This document shows, piece by piece, positions 32,278 to 41,696 of a stretch of DNA of 64,000 nucleotides. The notes below the pieces were generated by a model that was not told where the DNA came from, made no database searches, and saw only the letters and a list, made by a program, of their open reading frames with translations. Source of the stretch: Streptomyces sp. NBS 14/10 (lineage in GTDB: Bacteria; Actinomycetota; Actinomycetes; Streptomycetales; Streptomycetaceae); contig NZ_NCSM01000003.1 of the NCBI RefSeq assembly GCF_002224125.1, positions 485,431 through 549,430 of the forward strand. The letters are read 5' to 3'. Each line of letters begins with the position of its first letter. Within the stretch, counting starts at the first letter, position 1. The position numbers and the translations under genes are program-made.

Positions 32278-33498
32278 ATGGATACCGACCGGACGACACC
32301 CCGACCCGCCCGCCCCGGCCAGGTCGACGCCCTGACAGATGTACCCGGACTGCGCATCGGCCATGCGCAGCGGACCGACGGCGGATGGCTCACCGGCACA
32401 ACCGTCGTACTGGCCCCCGAAGGAGGTGCGATCGCCGCGGTCGATGTCCGGGGCGGCGGCCCCGGCACCCGCGAGACCGACGCCCTCGATCCGCGCAATC
32501 TCGTCCAGCGCGTCGATGCCGTCGTGCTCACCGGCGGCAGCGCGTTCGGGCTGGACGCCGCCTCCGGAGTGGCCGCCTGGCTGGAGGAGCGGGGCCGCGG
32601 CTTCCGGGTCGGCCCCGACCCGGCCCAGGTGGTGCCGGTCGTACCGGCCGCCGCCCTCTTCGACCTCGGGCGCGGGGGCGACTGGCGGGCCCGGCCGGAC
32701 GCCGCGCTGGGGCGCGCGGCCATCGACGCCGCGGCCGGTGCGGACATGGGCGCGCCGGTCGTGCAGGGCAGTGTGGGGGCCGGCACGGGCGCGGTGGCGG
32801 GCGGCGTCAAGGGAGGCATCGGATCGGCGAGCGTGATCCTGCCGTCCGGGATCACCGTGGCCGCCCTTGCGGCGGTCAACGCGGCGGGCTCGGTGGTCGA
32901 TCCGCTGACGGGCGCGCTGTACGGGGAGTGGTTCGGCGAGCCGTACGAGCCGTACGGGCCAGATGAGTTGGCGCGGGAGGGCGGCCGGGCGCGGCGCCCC
33001 GGCGAGGCAGAGCACGCCAGGGCGCAGCGTCGACTGGCCGCCGCGCGGGCCGAGTCGGAGCGGCGCTCGGCGGCCTCCGTACGGCCCCCGCTGAACACCA
33101 CGTTGGCGGTGGTTGCCACGGACGCGGTGCTCACCCGCGCCCAGGCGCACAAGCTCGCGGGCACGGCGCATGACGGCCTGGCGCGCGCGGTGCGGCCGGT
33201 GCATCTGCTGTCCGACGGCGACACGGTCTTCGCCCTGGCGACGGGCGGCCGCCCGCTCGTGCCCGAGGGCGCCGACGGCGGGCAGGACCCGGCGTTCGGG
33301 GTGCATATGGAGGCCGGGGCGCTGAACGACGTGTTGGCCGCAGGGGCTGATGTGCTGACCCGGGCGGTGGTCAAGGGGGTACTGGCGGCCGAGGGGGTGG
33401 ACGGGCCGGGGGGCGTGTTCCCCTCGTACCGCGACCTGTACGGCCCCGGACAGGCCGGACCGGAGGACGAGACGGAGGACGGGGTCGGAGCCCCGTAG
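32278..33498 (+). CDS. P1 family peptidase (DmpA/cis-homoaconitate aminopeptidase-like)
   Basis: A 406-aa Ntn-type hydrolase. LTDVPGLRIGHAQRTDGGWL, DAVVLTGGSAFGLDAASGVA, GTGAVAGGVKGGIGSASVIL and the later RPPLNTTLAVVATDAVLTRA, which holds the presumed self-cleavage Thr nucleophile, mark the P1 family. A charged insertion (near 215-265) separates the halves. Members are aminopeptidases or amidases; substrate unknown. Confidence 0.88.
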   Translation: MDTDRTTPRPARPGQVDALTDVPGLRIGHAQRTDGGWLTGTTVVLAPEGGAIAAVDVRGGGPGTRETDALDPRNLVQRVDAVVLTGGSAFGLDAASGVAAWLEERGRGFRVGPDPAQVVPVVPAAALFDLGRGGDWRARPDAALGRAAIDAAAGADMGAPVVQGSVGAGTGAVAGGVKGGIGSASVILPSGITVAALAAVNAAGSVVDPLTGALYGEWFGEPYEPYGPDELAREGGRARRPGEAEHARAQRRLAAARAESERRSAASVRPPLNTTLAVVATDAVLTRAQAHKLAGTAHDGLARAVRPVHLLSDGDTVFALATGGRPLVPEGADGGQDPAFGVHMEAGALNDVLAAGADVLTRAVVKGVLAAEGVDGPGGVFPSYRDLYGPGQAGPEDETEDGVGAP

Positions 33499-33555
33499 AG
33501 GGACCCGTAGGGAGAGCCCCGCGGAGACGGGGCGAGGGAAGTTGAGGGGAGCCCG

Positions 33556-34635
33556 ATGACGGACACCACCGCGGTGGACACCACCGACATGGATACCTCC
33601 GCCGTGCATACCACCGCGGTGGAGGCCGACTTGATCGTCGTCGGCGGTGGCCCGGCCGGCTGTGCCGCCGTGGTGATGGCCGCGGGTCTCGGTATGCGGT
33701 CCGTGCTCGTCGATCCGGGTGAGGCACTGTGCCGGACGCTGGAGCGCATTCCGGTGCTCGGCAATGTGCTGGGCTTCTCCACCGGCCCGGCTCTGGCGGC
33801 GGCGATCACGGCCGATGTCGCCCGCAGCGGCCTGTGCCGGGTGGAGCTCGGTCGGCGCGCCGTGCGGATCGGCGCCTATGAGGACCGGGTGGAGGTGACC
33901 GCCGTGCCCACGGAGGCGTCCGGTTCCGGTCTACTGCTGACCGCGCCGTACGCCGTGGTCGCCACCGGTGTCGGGCCGCTGCGGCCGGAGGACGTGGGGT
34001 GGATCGACGGCCCCGAGGGGTTGGCGCTGCCTCCGCTGTGGGAGGCGGACCCGGCCGCGCTCACCGGCCGTACCGCGCTGGTCCTCGGCGCCGACCGGCC
34101 GCTCGGCACATTGCTGCGGGCCCATCCGGGCCTGGAGAGCCGGTTCGTCGTGGCCTGTCCGCCGGGTGACGCGTACAAGGCCGAGGAGATCGCCCAGGAC
34201 CCGAGGGTCGAACTGGTGCCGGTGCGCCATCTGACCCTCGTACCGCCCTCGCCCGGGGAGCCACCCGTGCCCGGAGAGCCACCCGTGCCCGAGGCGCCAC
34301 TCACGGCCGAGGCACAACTCATGGCCGAGCTGCCGCTTACGGCCGAGGTGTTGACCGTGGAGGGCGACCGGCGGACCCTGACCTGCCACCGGGGGTTCCG
34401 GAACCTCGGCAGCGGCCCGACGCCGCCCGGCGGGAACCTCTCCGCCGACGCCTCGGGCTACTGTCCGCCCTCCCATCAGCACCCGAGGGTCTTCACCGCG
34501 GGCGATCTGCGCTCCGCCCGCTTCCAGCGGATCGCGACCGCCATGGGGTCGGGCAGCGAGGCCGCGCTCGGCGCCTACTACGCATCGCGCGACCTGCCGA
34601 CGGAGGTGACGGATGATGTATCGCCCCGCGCATGA
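33556..34635 (+). CDS. FAD-dependent oxidoreductase, thioredoxin reductase-like
   Basis: A 359-aa flavoprotein. ADLIVVGGGPAGCAAVVMAA is the FAD Rossmann motif (about residues 24-43), and HPRVFTAGDLRSARFQRIAT is the second FAD-contact motif. The redox CxxC of thioredoxin reductases is absent, so it is not a true TrxB. Residues 235-265 contain repeats of PGEPPVPGEPPVPEAPLTAE type. Role unknown. Confidence 0.78.
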   Translation: MTDTTAVDTTDMDTSAVHTTAVEADLIVVGGGPAGCAAVVMAAGLGMRSVLVDPGEALCRTLERIPVLGNVLGFSTGPALAAAITADVARSGLCRVELGRRAVRIGAYEDRVEVTAVPTEASGSGLLLTAPYAVVATGVGPLRPEDVGWIDGPEGLALPPLWEADPAALTGRTALVLGADRPLGTLLRAHPGLESRFVVACPPGDAYKAEEIAQDPRVELVPVRHLTLVPPSPGEPPVPGEPPVPEAPLTAEAQLMAELPLTAEVLTVEGDRRTLTCHRGFRNLGSGPTPPGGNLSADASGYCPPSHQHPRVFTAGDLRSARFQRIATAMGSGSEAALGAYYASRDLPTEVTDDVSPRA

Positions 34636-34674
34636 CTCGGCGGTGAGACGGAGGGGGTCCGTCTCACCGCCGAG
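34636..34674. terminator. Bidirectional terminator
   Basis: A 17-bp perfect stem (34636-34652 with 34658-34674) with a 5-G loop starts directly after the oxidoreductase stop. It faces the end of fruA from the other side. Confidence 0.82.
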
Positions 34675-34735
34675 GGAAGCACGCCGCGGATGGCGGCGGT
34701 GGGTGTGGCAGTGGTTGTGGTGGAGGCCGGCCAGG

Positions 34736-36880
34736 TCAGACCGTGACGGGCACCTTGGTCTCACCGCCGGCACCGGCGCCCGTGGCGGGCTCACCGCCGA
34801 CGGCCGGGGTGGCCGTCTCGGACGGGGTGGTCTTGCGCATCCCCTTGAGGACGATGACCAGACCGGCCGAGACCGCCGTGCCCGCCGCGATGGCCAGCAG
34901 GTACAGGAACGGCTGGCCGATCAGCGGGACCACGAAGATGCCGCCGTGCGGGGCGCGCAGCGTGCAGTCGAAGAGCATCGACAGCGCGCCGGTGACCGCG
35001 CCGCCGACCATCGAGGAGGGGATCACCCGCAGCGGGTCCGCCGCCGCGAAGGGGATGGCGCCCTCGCTGATGAAGGAGGCTCCCAGCACCCAGGCCGCCT
35101 TGCCGTTCTCCCGCTCGGTCTTGGTGAACAGCTGTCCACGGACGGTGGTGGCCAGGGCCATGGCCAGCGGCGGGACCATACCGGCCGCCATCACCGCGGC
35201 CATGATCTTGAGGCTGCCGGTGCTCGGGTCCGATACCCCGATACCGGCGGTCGCGAAGGCGTACGCGACCTTGTTGACCGGGCCGCCCAGGTCGAAGCAC
35301 ATCATCAGGCCCAGGATGACGCCGAGGATGATGGCGTTCGTACCGGAGAGGCCGTTGAGCCAGTCGGTCATGCCCTTCTGGGCGGAGGCGATGGGCTTGC
35401 CGATCACCACGAACATCAGGAAGCCGACGATCGCCGAGGAGATCAGCGGTATCACCACGACCGGCATGATGCCGCGCAGCGACGCCGGGACCTTGAACCG
35501 CTGGATGCCCATGACGACCGCGCCCGCGATCAGACCCGCGACCAGGCCGCCGAGGAAGCCCGCCTTGATGGTGGTCGCGATGTAGCCACCGACGAAGCCG
35601 GGCACCAGACCGGGCCTGTCGGCCATGCCATAGGCGATATAGCCGGCCAGGACCGGCACCAGGAAGGTGAACGCGGCCCCGCCGATCTGGAAGAGCAGCG
35701 CCGCCCAGCTGTCCTTCTCGGCCCACACGAAGTGGTCGGCGACGGACTTGGCGCTCGCGATCTCGTAACCGCCGATCGCGAAGGCCAGCGCGATCAGCAG
35801 ACCGCCCGCAGCCACGAACGGGACCATGTAGCTGACACCCGTCATCAGCCACTTGCGCAGCCGGGTGCCGAAGCGGTCGCCGGACTCGCCGGCCCGGTCC
35901 ATCGGCGCCGAGCGGTCGGCGCCCGCGGAGGCGGCGGCCGGTGCGCTGGTCTCGCCGCGCGCGGCCTTCTCGCGCACCTCGGCGATCAGCTCCGCCGGGC
36001 GGTTGATGCCCGCCTTCACTCCGACGTCCACGGTCGGCTTCCCGGCGAACCGCTCCTTGTCCCGCACCTCCACGTCGTGCGCGAAGATCACCGCATCGGC
36101 GGCGGCGATGGTCGCGGGGGCGAGTCTGTCGAACCCGGCCGAGCCCTGGGTCTCGACCACCAGCTCGATCCCGGCGTCCTGAGCCGCTCTCTCCAGCGAC
36201 TCGGCCGCCATATAGGTGTGGGCGATGCCGGTGGGGCAGGAGGTGACGGCCACGACCCGGAAGGGCTCGGAAGCCGCAGCCGCCGCGGGCTCGGACCCGG
36301 CACCGGAAGCGGCCGCACCCGACGCTGCACCCGCCGCGGCAGCCGCTTGGCCGCCCGACGCGGCGGTGGCCTGGTCGCCGGAGGCGTCGGCCGCCGGGGT
36401 CTTGGTGCTCGCCTCGGCGTCGGCCGCCGACGGCTCCGGCTGGTCGCCGCGGATCAGGGCGGCCGCCTGTCGCGGGTCCTCGGCCGCGCGCAGGGCACCG
36501 GTGAACTCGGCGTTCATCAGCTGGCGCGCCAGGCTGGACAGGATGGTCAGGTGATCGCTGTCCGCGCCCGCGGGGGCGGCGATCAGGAAGATCAGGTCGG
36601 CCGGCCCGTCCGGGGCGCCGAAGTCGATGCGCGCGGCGCTGCGCCCGAAGGCCAGGGTCGGCTCGGTGACATGCTCACTGCGGCAGTGCGGTATGCCGAT
36701 GCCGCCGTCCAGGCCGGTCGGCATCTGCGCCTCACGGGCTGCCACGTCGGCGAGGAAGCCGTCGAGGTCCGTGACGCGGCCGGCCGCGACCATGCGTTCG
36801 GCGAGCGACCGGGCAGCCGCTTCCTTGGTATCGGCGGACAGGTCCAGGTCGACCAGGTCCGCGGTGATCAGCTCACTCAT
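34736..36880 (-). CDS. fruA: PTS fructose transporter subunit EIIABC
   Basis: A 714-aa fused permease that takes up fructose as fructose-1-phosphate. EIIA is residues 1-150 with the phosphorylated His65 in IGIPHCRSEH. An Ala-rich linker spans 150-205. EIIB has Cys215 in VTSCPTGIAHTYMA. EIIC occupies the C-terminal 360 residues with about nine helices (LMTGVSYMVPFVAAGGLLIA, ISEGAIPFAAADPLRVIPSS). Follows fruK by 93 bases. Confidence 0.95.
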   Translation of the reverse strand: MSELITADLVDLDLSADTKEAAARSLAERMVAAGRVTDLDGFLADVAAREAQMPTGLDGGIGIPHCRSEHVTEPTLAFGRSAARIDFGAPDGPADLIFLIAAPAGADSDHLTILSSLARQLMNAEFTGALRAAEDPRQAAALIRGDQPEPSAADAEASTKTPAADASGDQATAASGGQAAAAAGAASGAAASGAGSEPAAAAASEPFRVVAVTSCPTGIAHTYMAAESLERAAQDAGIELVVETQGSAGFDRLAPATIAAADAVIFAHDVEVRDKERFAGKPTVDVGVKAGINRPAELIAEVREKAARGETSAPAAASAGADRSAPMDRAGESGDRFGTRLRKWLMTGVSYMVPFVAAGGLLIALAFAIGGYEIASAKSVADHFVWAEKDSWAALLFQIGGAAFTFLVPVLAGYIAYGMADRPGLVPGFVGGYIATTIKAGFLGGLVAGLIAGAVVMGIQRFKVPASLRGIMPVVVIPLISSAIVGFLMFVVIGKPIASAQKGMTDWLNGLSGTNAIILGVILGLMMCFDLGGPVNKVAYAFATAGIGVSDPSTGSLKIMAAVMAAGMVPPLAMALATTVRGQLFTKTERENGKAAWVLGASFISEGAIPFAAADPLRVIPSSMVGGAVTGALSMLFDCTLRAPHGGIFVVPLIGQPFLYLLAIAAGTAVSAGLVIVLKGMRKTTPSETATPAVGGEPATGAGAGGETKVPVTV

Positions 36881-36973
36881 CTCGCGGCTCCCTTGCGTGC
36901 GGTACCGCCCCGGGGAAGGTGGGCGGCAGAGTGGGGACTGGGGGTGGGAGGGGGTGGGACGGGGTCGGGCTGG

Positions 36974-37918
36974 TCACGCGGGCTCCGTGAGTGCGCGGTC
37001 CAGCGGGACGTCCGCGGTCGTGGTGACGGCGGACGGGTCCAGATCGGCCGGGGTGGGCATGACGCTGCCCGGCAGTTGTACGGCGGCCGCGCCGTGGGCC
37101 ACGGCCGAGGCCAGGGCGGCCGGCCCGAGACCGCCCGCCGCGAGGAATCCGGCGAGGGAAGCGTCGCCCGCACCGACATTACTGCGGACGGCGGCGACCT
37201 GAGCCACGCCGAAGTAGCTGCCCGTCTCGTCGACGAGCAGCTGGCCGTCCGCGCCGAGGCTGGCCAGGACGGCGCGCGCGCCGAGCGCCCGCAGCTCCTC
37301 GGCCGCCTTGACCGCGTCGCCGACGGTGGCCAGCGGGCGGCCCACGGCCTGGGCCAGCTCCTCGGCGTTCGGCTTGACGACGTCGGGGCGCTCGCGCAGG
37401 GCCGCCGTGAGCGAGGGGCCGGAGGTGTCCAGGGCGATCCGGGCACCCGCGCGGTGGGCCCGCGCCACGAGCTCGGCGTACCACTCGGGGGCCAGCCCCC
37501 GGGGCAGGCTGCCGCAGCAGGCGATCCAGTCGGCGTCGGCCGACTGCGTCCGTACGGCCTCCAGCAGTGCCTCCGCCTCGGCGGCGGTCAGCTCGGGCCC
37601 GGCCGCGTTGATCTTGGTGAGGGTGCCGTCGGGCTCGGCCACGGAGATATTGACCCGGGTCGAGCCCTGCACGGGGACGCCCGCAGCCTCGATCCCCAGC
37701 CCGCCGAGCAGCCGCGCCAGCAGCGCGCCCTCCGGCCCGCCCAGCGGCAGCACGGCGACCGTGCGGTGCCCGGCCGCGGCCACGGCCCGCGAGACATTGA
37801 CGCCCTTGCCGCCGGGGTCGACCCGGTCGGCCGCGGCGCGCAGTACGGCGCCGCGCTCCAGCGCCGGAATCTCGTAGGTACGGTCCAGGCTGGGATTGGG
37901 GGTGACGGTGAGGATCAT
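36974..37918 (-). CDS. fruK: 1-phosphofructokinase
   Basis: A 314-aa PfkB-family kinase turning fructose-1-phosphate into fructose-1,6-bisphosphate. MILTVTPNPSLDRTYEIPAL, RVDPGGKGVNVSRAVAAAGH and VRSNVGAGDASLAGFLAAGG (catalytic Asp in GAGD) are canonical. ATG 37918 overlaps the fruR stop by four bases. Confidence 0.95.
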   Translation of the reverse strand: MILTVTPNPSLDRTYEIPALERGAVLRAAADRVDPGGKGVNVSRAVAAAGHRTVAVLPLGGPEGALLARLLGGLGIEAAGVPVQGSTRVNISVAEPDGTLTKINAAGPELTAAEAEALLEAVRTQSADADWIACCGSLPRGLAPEWYAELVARAHRAGARIALDTSGPSLTAALRERPDVVKPNAEELAQAVGRPLATVGDAVKAAEELRALGARAVLASLGADGQLLVDETGSYFGVAQVAAVRSNVGAGDASLAGFLAAGGLGPAALASAVAHGAAAVQLPGSVMPTPADLDPSAVTTTADVPLDRALTEPA

Positions 37919-38676
37919 ACGCGCGCTACTTCCGTGCCCTGCCGCTCGATGGCGAGGGCGTCCTGCGGGCTGAGCCCGGTGTCGGTGATCAGCAGATCGA
38001 CATGGCCGAGATCGCCGAACCTGGCGAAGTGCTCCTGGCCGAACTTGGACGAGTCGGCGAGGAGGACGACCCGGCGGGCGGCGGAGACCATGGCGCGCTT
38101 GACGGCGGCCTCCGCGAGATCAGGGGTGGTCAGGCCGCCCTCGAGCGAGAAGCCGTTGGTGGCGAGAAAGACGACATCGGCCTTGATCTCGCCGTAGCCG
38201 CGCAGCGCCCATGCGTCCACCGCGGCGCGTGTGCGGTGGCGGACCCGGCCGCCGACGAGGTGGAGGGCGATTCCGGGGTGGTCGGCGAGCCGGGCGGCGA
38301 TCGGCAGCGCGTGGGTGACGACCGTGAGGTCGGACTCCAGCGGGACCGCGGCGGCGAGCCGGGCCGACGTCGAGCCCGCGTCGATGATCACGCTGCCGTC
38401 GGCGGGCAGTTCGGCGACGGCGGCGCGGGCGATGCGGTCCTTCTCGTCGGCGGCGGTGCTCTCGCGCTCGGCGAGGTCGGGTTCGAAGTCGAGACGGCCG
38501 GCCGGGATGGCACCCCCGTGCACGCGGCGGACCAGGCCCGCCCTGTCGAGCGCCCGCAGGTCGCGCCGCACCGTTTCGGCGGTGACCTGGAACTCCTCGG
38601 CGAGGGACAGCACATCCACCCGGCCGCTCTCGCGGGCCAGCCGGAGGATCTCCTGCTGCCGCTCCGGTGCGTACAT
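37915..38676 (-). CDS. fruR: DeoR family regulator of the fructose operon
   Basis: A 253-aa repressor. The N-terminal DeoR HTH is RVDVLSLAEEFQVTAETVRR with DLRALDRAGLVRRVHGGAI after it. A sugar-phosphate-sensing domain follows, with DGSVIIDAGSTSARLAAAVP and LLADSSKFGQ. It leads the operon fruR-fruK-fruA, a common Streptomyces order. Two GWTTACGTCC decamers upstream (38681-38690 and 38723-38732) are candidate sites. Confidence 0.9.
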   Translation of the reverse strand: MYAPERQQEILRLARESGRVDVLSLAEEFQVTAETVRRDLRALDRAGLVRRVHGGAIPAGRLDFEPDLAERESTAADEKDRIARAAVAELPADGSVIIDAGSTSARLAAAVPLESDLTVVTHALPIAARLADHPGIALHLVGGRVRHRTRAAVDAWALRGYGEIKADVVFLATNGFSLEGGLTTPDLAEAAVKRAMVSAARRVVLLADSSKFGQEHFARFGDLGHVDLLITDTGLSPQDALAIERQGTEVARV

Positions 38677-38680
38677 GTGG

Positions 38681-38732
38681 GTTTACGTCCTTTCCATGCC
38701 CGAACCTGTGATTTCGCGGCCAGATTACGTCC
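38681..38732. promoter_or_regulatory. Paired GWTTACGTCC motifs, candidate FruR sites
   Basis: GTTTACGTCC at 38681-38690 and GATTACGTCC at 38723-38732 are direct repeats 42 bases apart in the fruR promoter region. The near copy lies just upstream of the fruR ATG. Assignment to FruR is inferred from position. Confidence 0.4.
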
Positions 38733-38943
38733 CTAAAGCCGGGAAGTAAACAGACTCGGGCAGGAAACAATCCCGTACGGACATCCCCGGACCGAAGCCG
38801 GACGCGATCGGGCATATGTGGCGCGCCAGCGCGACGTCCGAATGCCGCCGGAATCCCCGCTCCCGCCCCACGAGGATCGAGTCATGTCCTCCAGGACGGC
38901 TCAATCCACAACAAAGCAACTGAAGACAGGACGAGGGACACAC

Positions 38944-39681
38944 ATGGCACTCGACGGCAAGGCGGCACTGGTCACGGGCGGCAGCCGGGGCATCGGCGAA
39001 GCGGTGGCGCTCCGGCTCGCCGAAGACGGCGCCGACGTCGCGCTGACGTATCAGAACAACGAGGAGCGGGCGGCGGCCGTCGTCGACCGGATCAAGGCCC
39101 TGGGCCGCCGGGCCCTGGCCGTCCAGGCCGACAGCGCGGACCCGCGCGCGGTGCGCGAGGCCGTGGCCGCGGCCGCCGCGGAGTTCGGGCGGCTCGACAT
39201 CCTGGTCAACAACGCGGGCGCCGGCGTGCTCGGCCCGTTCGGCGACCTGACGCTGGAGGACGTGGACCGCGTCCTCGCCGTCAATGTCCGCGCACCGTTC
39301 CTCGCGGCTCAGGCCGCCGCCCACCATCTGACCGACGGCGGGCGCATCATCAACATCGGCAGCTGTATGGCCGAGCGCGTCGCCTTCCCCGGCGGCTCGC
39401 TGTACGCGATGAGCAAGACGGCCCTCACCGGCCTGACCAAGGCGCTGACCCGCGAGCTCGGCCCGCGCGGCATCAACGTCAACCTCATCCACCCCGGCCC
39501 CATCGACACCGATATGAACCCCGCCGACGGGGAGAGCGCCGCCATGCAGAGCGGCTTCACCGCGCTCGGCCGCTACGGACAGCCGTCGGAGATCGCCGCG
39601 ACCGTCTCCCACCTCGCCGGGGACGAGGGCCGGTACATCACCGGGGCGTCGATCGCCGTGGACGGCGGCTTCGCCGTCTGA
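38944..39681 (+). CDS. Short-chain dehydrogenase/reductase, 3-oxoacyl reductase type
   Basis: A 245-aa NAD(P)-dependent oxidoreductase. The cofactor motif GKAALVTGGSRGIGEAVALR is at residues 5-24, LVNNAGAG follows, and IGSCMAERVAFPGGSLYAMS with K after it gives the Ser-Tyr-x3-Lys active site. The C-terminus YITGASIAVDGGFAV is typical. ATG 38944 matches the family start. Substrate unknown; not linked to fatty-acid genes here. Confidence 0.92.
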   Translation: MALDGKAALVTGGSRGIGEAVALRLAEDGADVALTYQNNEERAAAVVDRIKALGRRALAVQADSADPRAVREAVAAAAAEFGRLDILVNNAGAGVLGPFGDLTLEDVDRVLAVNVRAPFLAAQAAAHHLTDGGRIINIGSCMAERVAFPGGSLYAMSKTALTGLTKALTRELGPRGINVNLIHPGPIDTDMNPADGESAAMQSGFTALGRYGQPSEIAATVSHLAGDEGRYITGASIAVDGGFAV

Positions 39682-39694
39682 GCAGCCCAGGGTT

Positions 39695-39731
39695 GAGCCC
39701 CGGCGCCTGGGGGGGAGAGGCGCCGGGGCTC
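39695..39731. terminator. Bidirectional terminator
   Basis: GAGCCCCGGCGCCT (39695-39708) pairs with AGGCGCCGGGGCTC (39718-39731) between the SDR gene and the 3' end of hrdD. Confidence 0.82.
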
Positions 39732-39749
39732 GGTACGGGGGACGGTGGC

Positions 39750-40751
39750 TCAGGCCGCTTCGTCGAAGCCGGTCTGGCGCGCCATCTTCTTCAGCTCCAG
39801 CAGCGCGTGCTTCTCGATCTGGCGGATCCGCTCGCGCGTGAGGCCATGCTGCTTGCCGACCTCGGTGAGCGTGCGCTCCCGCCCGTCGTCGATGCCGTAC
39901 CGGGCCTTGATGATGGAGGCCGTGCGGTCGTCGAGCCGGCCGATCAGATCCTCCAGCTCCTCGCTGCGCAGCAGTGTCATCACCGACTGCTCGGGCGAGA
40001 CGGCCGAGGTGTCCTCCAGCAGATCGCCGAACTGGGTCTCGCCCTCGTCGTCCACCGACATGTTCAGACTGACGGGGTCACGGGCCCAGTCGAGCACATC
40101 CGAGACCCGCTCGGTCGTGGAGCCCAGCTCCGCCGCGATCTCCGAGTGCTCCGGCTCACGGCCGTGCTCACGGTTGAACTCGCGCTGCACCCGCCGGATC
40201 CGGCCAAGCTCTTCGACCAGATGGACGGGCAGCCGGATGGTGCGGGACTGATCGGCGATCGAGCGCGTGATGGCCTGGCGGATCCACCACGTGGCATACG
40301 TCGAGAACTTGAAGCCCTTCGTGTAGTCGAACTTCTCCACCGCGCGGACCAGGCCCGCGTTTCCCTCCTGGATCAGGTCGAGCAGCGGCAGCCCGCTGCG
40401 CGGGTACCGGCGCGCGACGGCCACGACCAGGCGCAGGTTGGAACGGATGAAGACGTCCTTGGCGCGGGCGCCCTCAGCGGCTATCGCCTCCAGCTCCCCA
40501 CGGCTCGCACCGGCCGCCAAGGCGTCCTCGATCTCACCGTCCAGGATCTGCTGGGCATAGACACCCGCTTCGATTGCCTGAGACAGCTCGACCTCCTTGG
40601 CCGCGTCGAGCAGCGGGGTGCGAGCGATCTCGTCGAGATACATGCCGACCAGGTCGCGATCGGCGATCTCCCCGCCTGTGGCGCGAACACTGTTGGCCCC
40701 ATCAGCGCCACTGCTGGTGGCCTGATTGCGGGCGACGGCACGGGTTGCCAT
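39750..40751 (-). CDS. hrdD: RNA polymerase sigma factor HrdD-like
   Basis: A 333-aa group 2 sigma-70 factor. Region 1.2 (DLVGMYLDEIARTPLLDAAK), region 2 (RLVVAVARRYPRSGLPLLDL, FKFSTYATWWIRQAITRSIA), region 3 and region 4 (LTEVGKQHGLTRERIRQIEK) are all present. Length and sequence fit HrdD rather than the longer HrdB. Location next to the fructose operon also fits HrdD in Streptomyces. A perfect sigma-R-type promoter lies 75-100 bases upstream, so thiol-oxidative stress control is expected. Confidence 0.9.
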   Translation of the reverse strand: MATRAVARNQATSSGADGANSVRATGGEIADRDLVGMYLDEIARTPLLDAAKEVELSQAIEAGVYAQQILDGEIEDALAAGASRGELEAIAAEGARAKDVFIRSNLRLVVAVARRYPRSGLPLLDLIQEGNAGLVRAVEKFDYTKGFKFSTYATWWIRQAITRSIADQSRTIRLPVHLVEELGRIRRVQREFNREHGREPEHSEIAAELGSTTERVSDVLDWARDPVSLNMSVDDEGETQFGDLLEDTSAVSPEQSVMTLLRSEELEDLIGRLDDRTASIIKARYGIDDGRERTLTEVGKQHGLTRERIRQIEKHALLELKKMARQTGFDEAA

Positions 40752-40825
40752 GCGTGCTCCCTTACAGATGGATCGGGCGCGGACTATGGACGGTGTTCCT
40801 GCCGGGTGCCCCGTCCGATGGAAAC

Positions 40826-40851
40826 AACGACTGGAATCCGGACAGAATTCC
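40826..40851 (-). promoter_or_regulatory. Sigma-R-type promoter of hrdD
   Basis: On the minus strand GGAAT (40851-40847), 18 bases, GTT (40828-40826) match the SigR consensus GGAAT-N18-GTT exactly. hrdD is an established SigR target in Streptomyces. The rest of 40752-41143 holds no gene. Confidence 0.8.
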
Positions 40852-41143
40852 CATGGCGCGCACACGTTTTCGCGATCATGCAGTACCCTGTCCCGACACA
40901 CGGTGTCGATTTGCCCTTATAACACCCGGAAGTGCAGGTCAGGACGGGTGTCAGCCACGGCCATCACCCCCGTTTCCGACCGTTCACCGTCGGGCTGCGG
41001 CGCCCGCGGTTGCTCTCATCCCCGAAGACGTCAGCGGCCGGATTCTGGTTGCGCGACCACTCCACCGACCGAGTTGCCCGGCCCGTCACCCGGGTGTGCG
41101 CTGGAGGGAGACAGGTCAGGGTGTCGAGGAAGGAGAGCCCGCC

Positions 41144-41584
41144 ATGAACGCCCCCACCGCCCCCACCGCCGCTCCGGCGCGCCACCGCCACCACCCGCAC
41201 CTCCGCGTCCCCCACCCCCACGCCCAGGTCCGGCTGCATCCCTCCGCGTCCTGGGTGGTCCCGCTCGTCCTGGGCATCTTCGCCGGCGGGTACGCGATCT
41301 TCATCGACCACAACGAGGGGACCCCCATCCTCCCGGCCGGCCTGCTCGGTCTGGCGGCGGCCGTGGTCGTCGGGGCGCTCTGCTATCTGGTCGGCCGGGT
41401 CCAGTCCGCCCTGATGCCGGAGCTGAGGTCGGCCGCGTACGGGGCGCTCTTCGGCTGCGCCTTCGGCTTCCTGTACAGCCTGAGCGAGCACTCCGTGTTC
41501 CGCTCCTCCATGATGGGCCTCGGCGGCGGGCTCGCGATGTACGCGGCCTCCCTCTATATCTTCCGCACCCACCCGGCCGGCTGA
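41144..41584 (+). CDS. Small four-helix membrane protein
   Basis: A 146-aa membrane protein. A His/Pro-rich N-terminus (ARHRHHPHLRVPHPHAQVRL) precedes four predicted helices (about residues 38-54, 66-86, 97-112 and 121-139). ATG 41144 has AGGAGAG at 41130-41136. The His-rich head may bind metal, but this is speculative. Function unknown. Confidence 0.65.
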   Translation: MNAPTAPTAAPARHRHHPHLRVPHPHAQVRLHPSASWVVPLVLGIFAGGYAIFIDHNEGTPILPAGLLGLAAAVVVGALCYLVGRVQSALMPELRSAAYGALFGCAFGFLYSLSEHSVFRSSMMGLGGGLAMYAASLYIFRTHPAG

Positions 41585-41696
41585 GAGCGGCGGTCAGGCC
41601 GGTGGACCGGGGCCGCGCGGCGTAGGTCCGCGGACCCCGCTCCCGTACATCGCCGGACCGTTACGGGGCCCGGCGCCCCTGCCTAGCGTGGCGTGC

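Noticed and set aside
36881..36973. A separate small gene between fruK and fruA
   Set aside because: Only 93 G-rich bases with no start, ribosome-binding site or frame.
34613..38197. A 1194-residue open frame opposite fruA and fruK
   Set aside because: Shadow of two well-identified genes; no domain and extreme Gly/Arg/Asp content.
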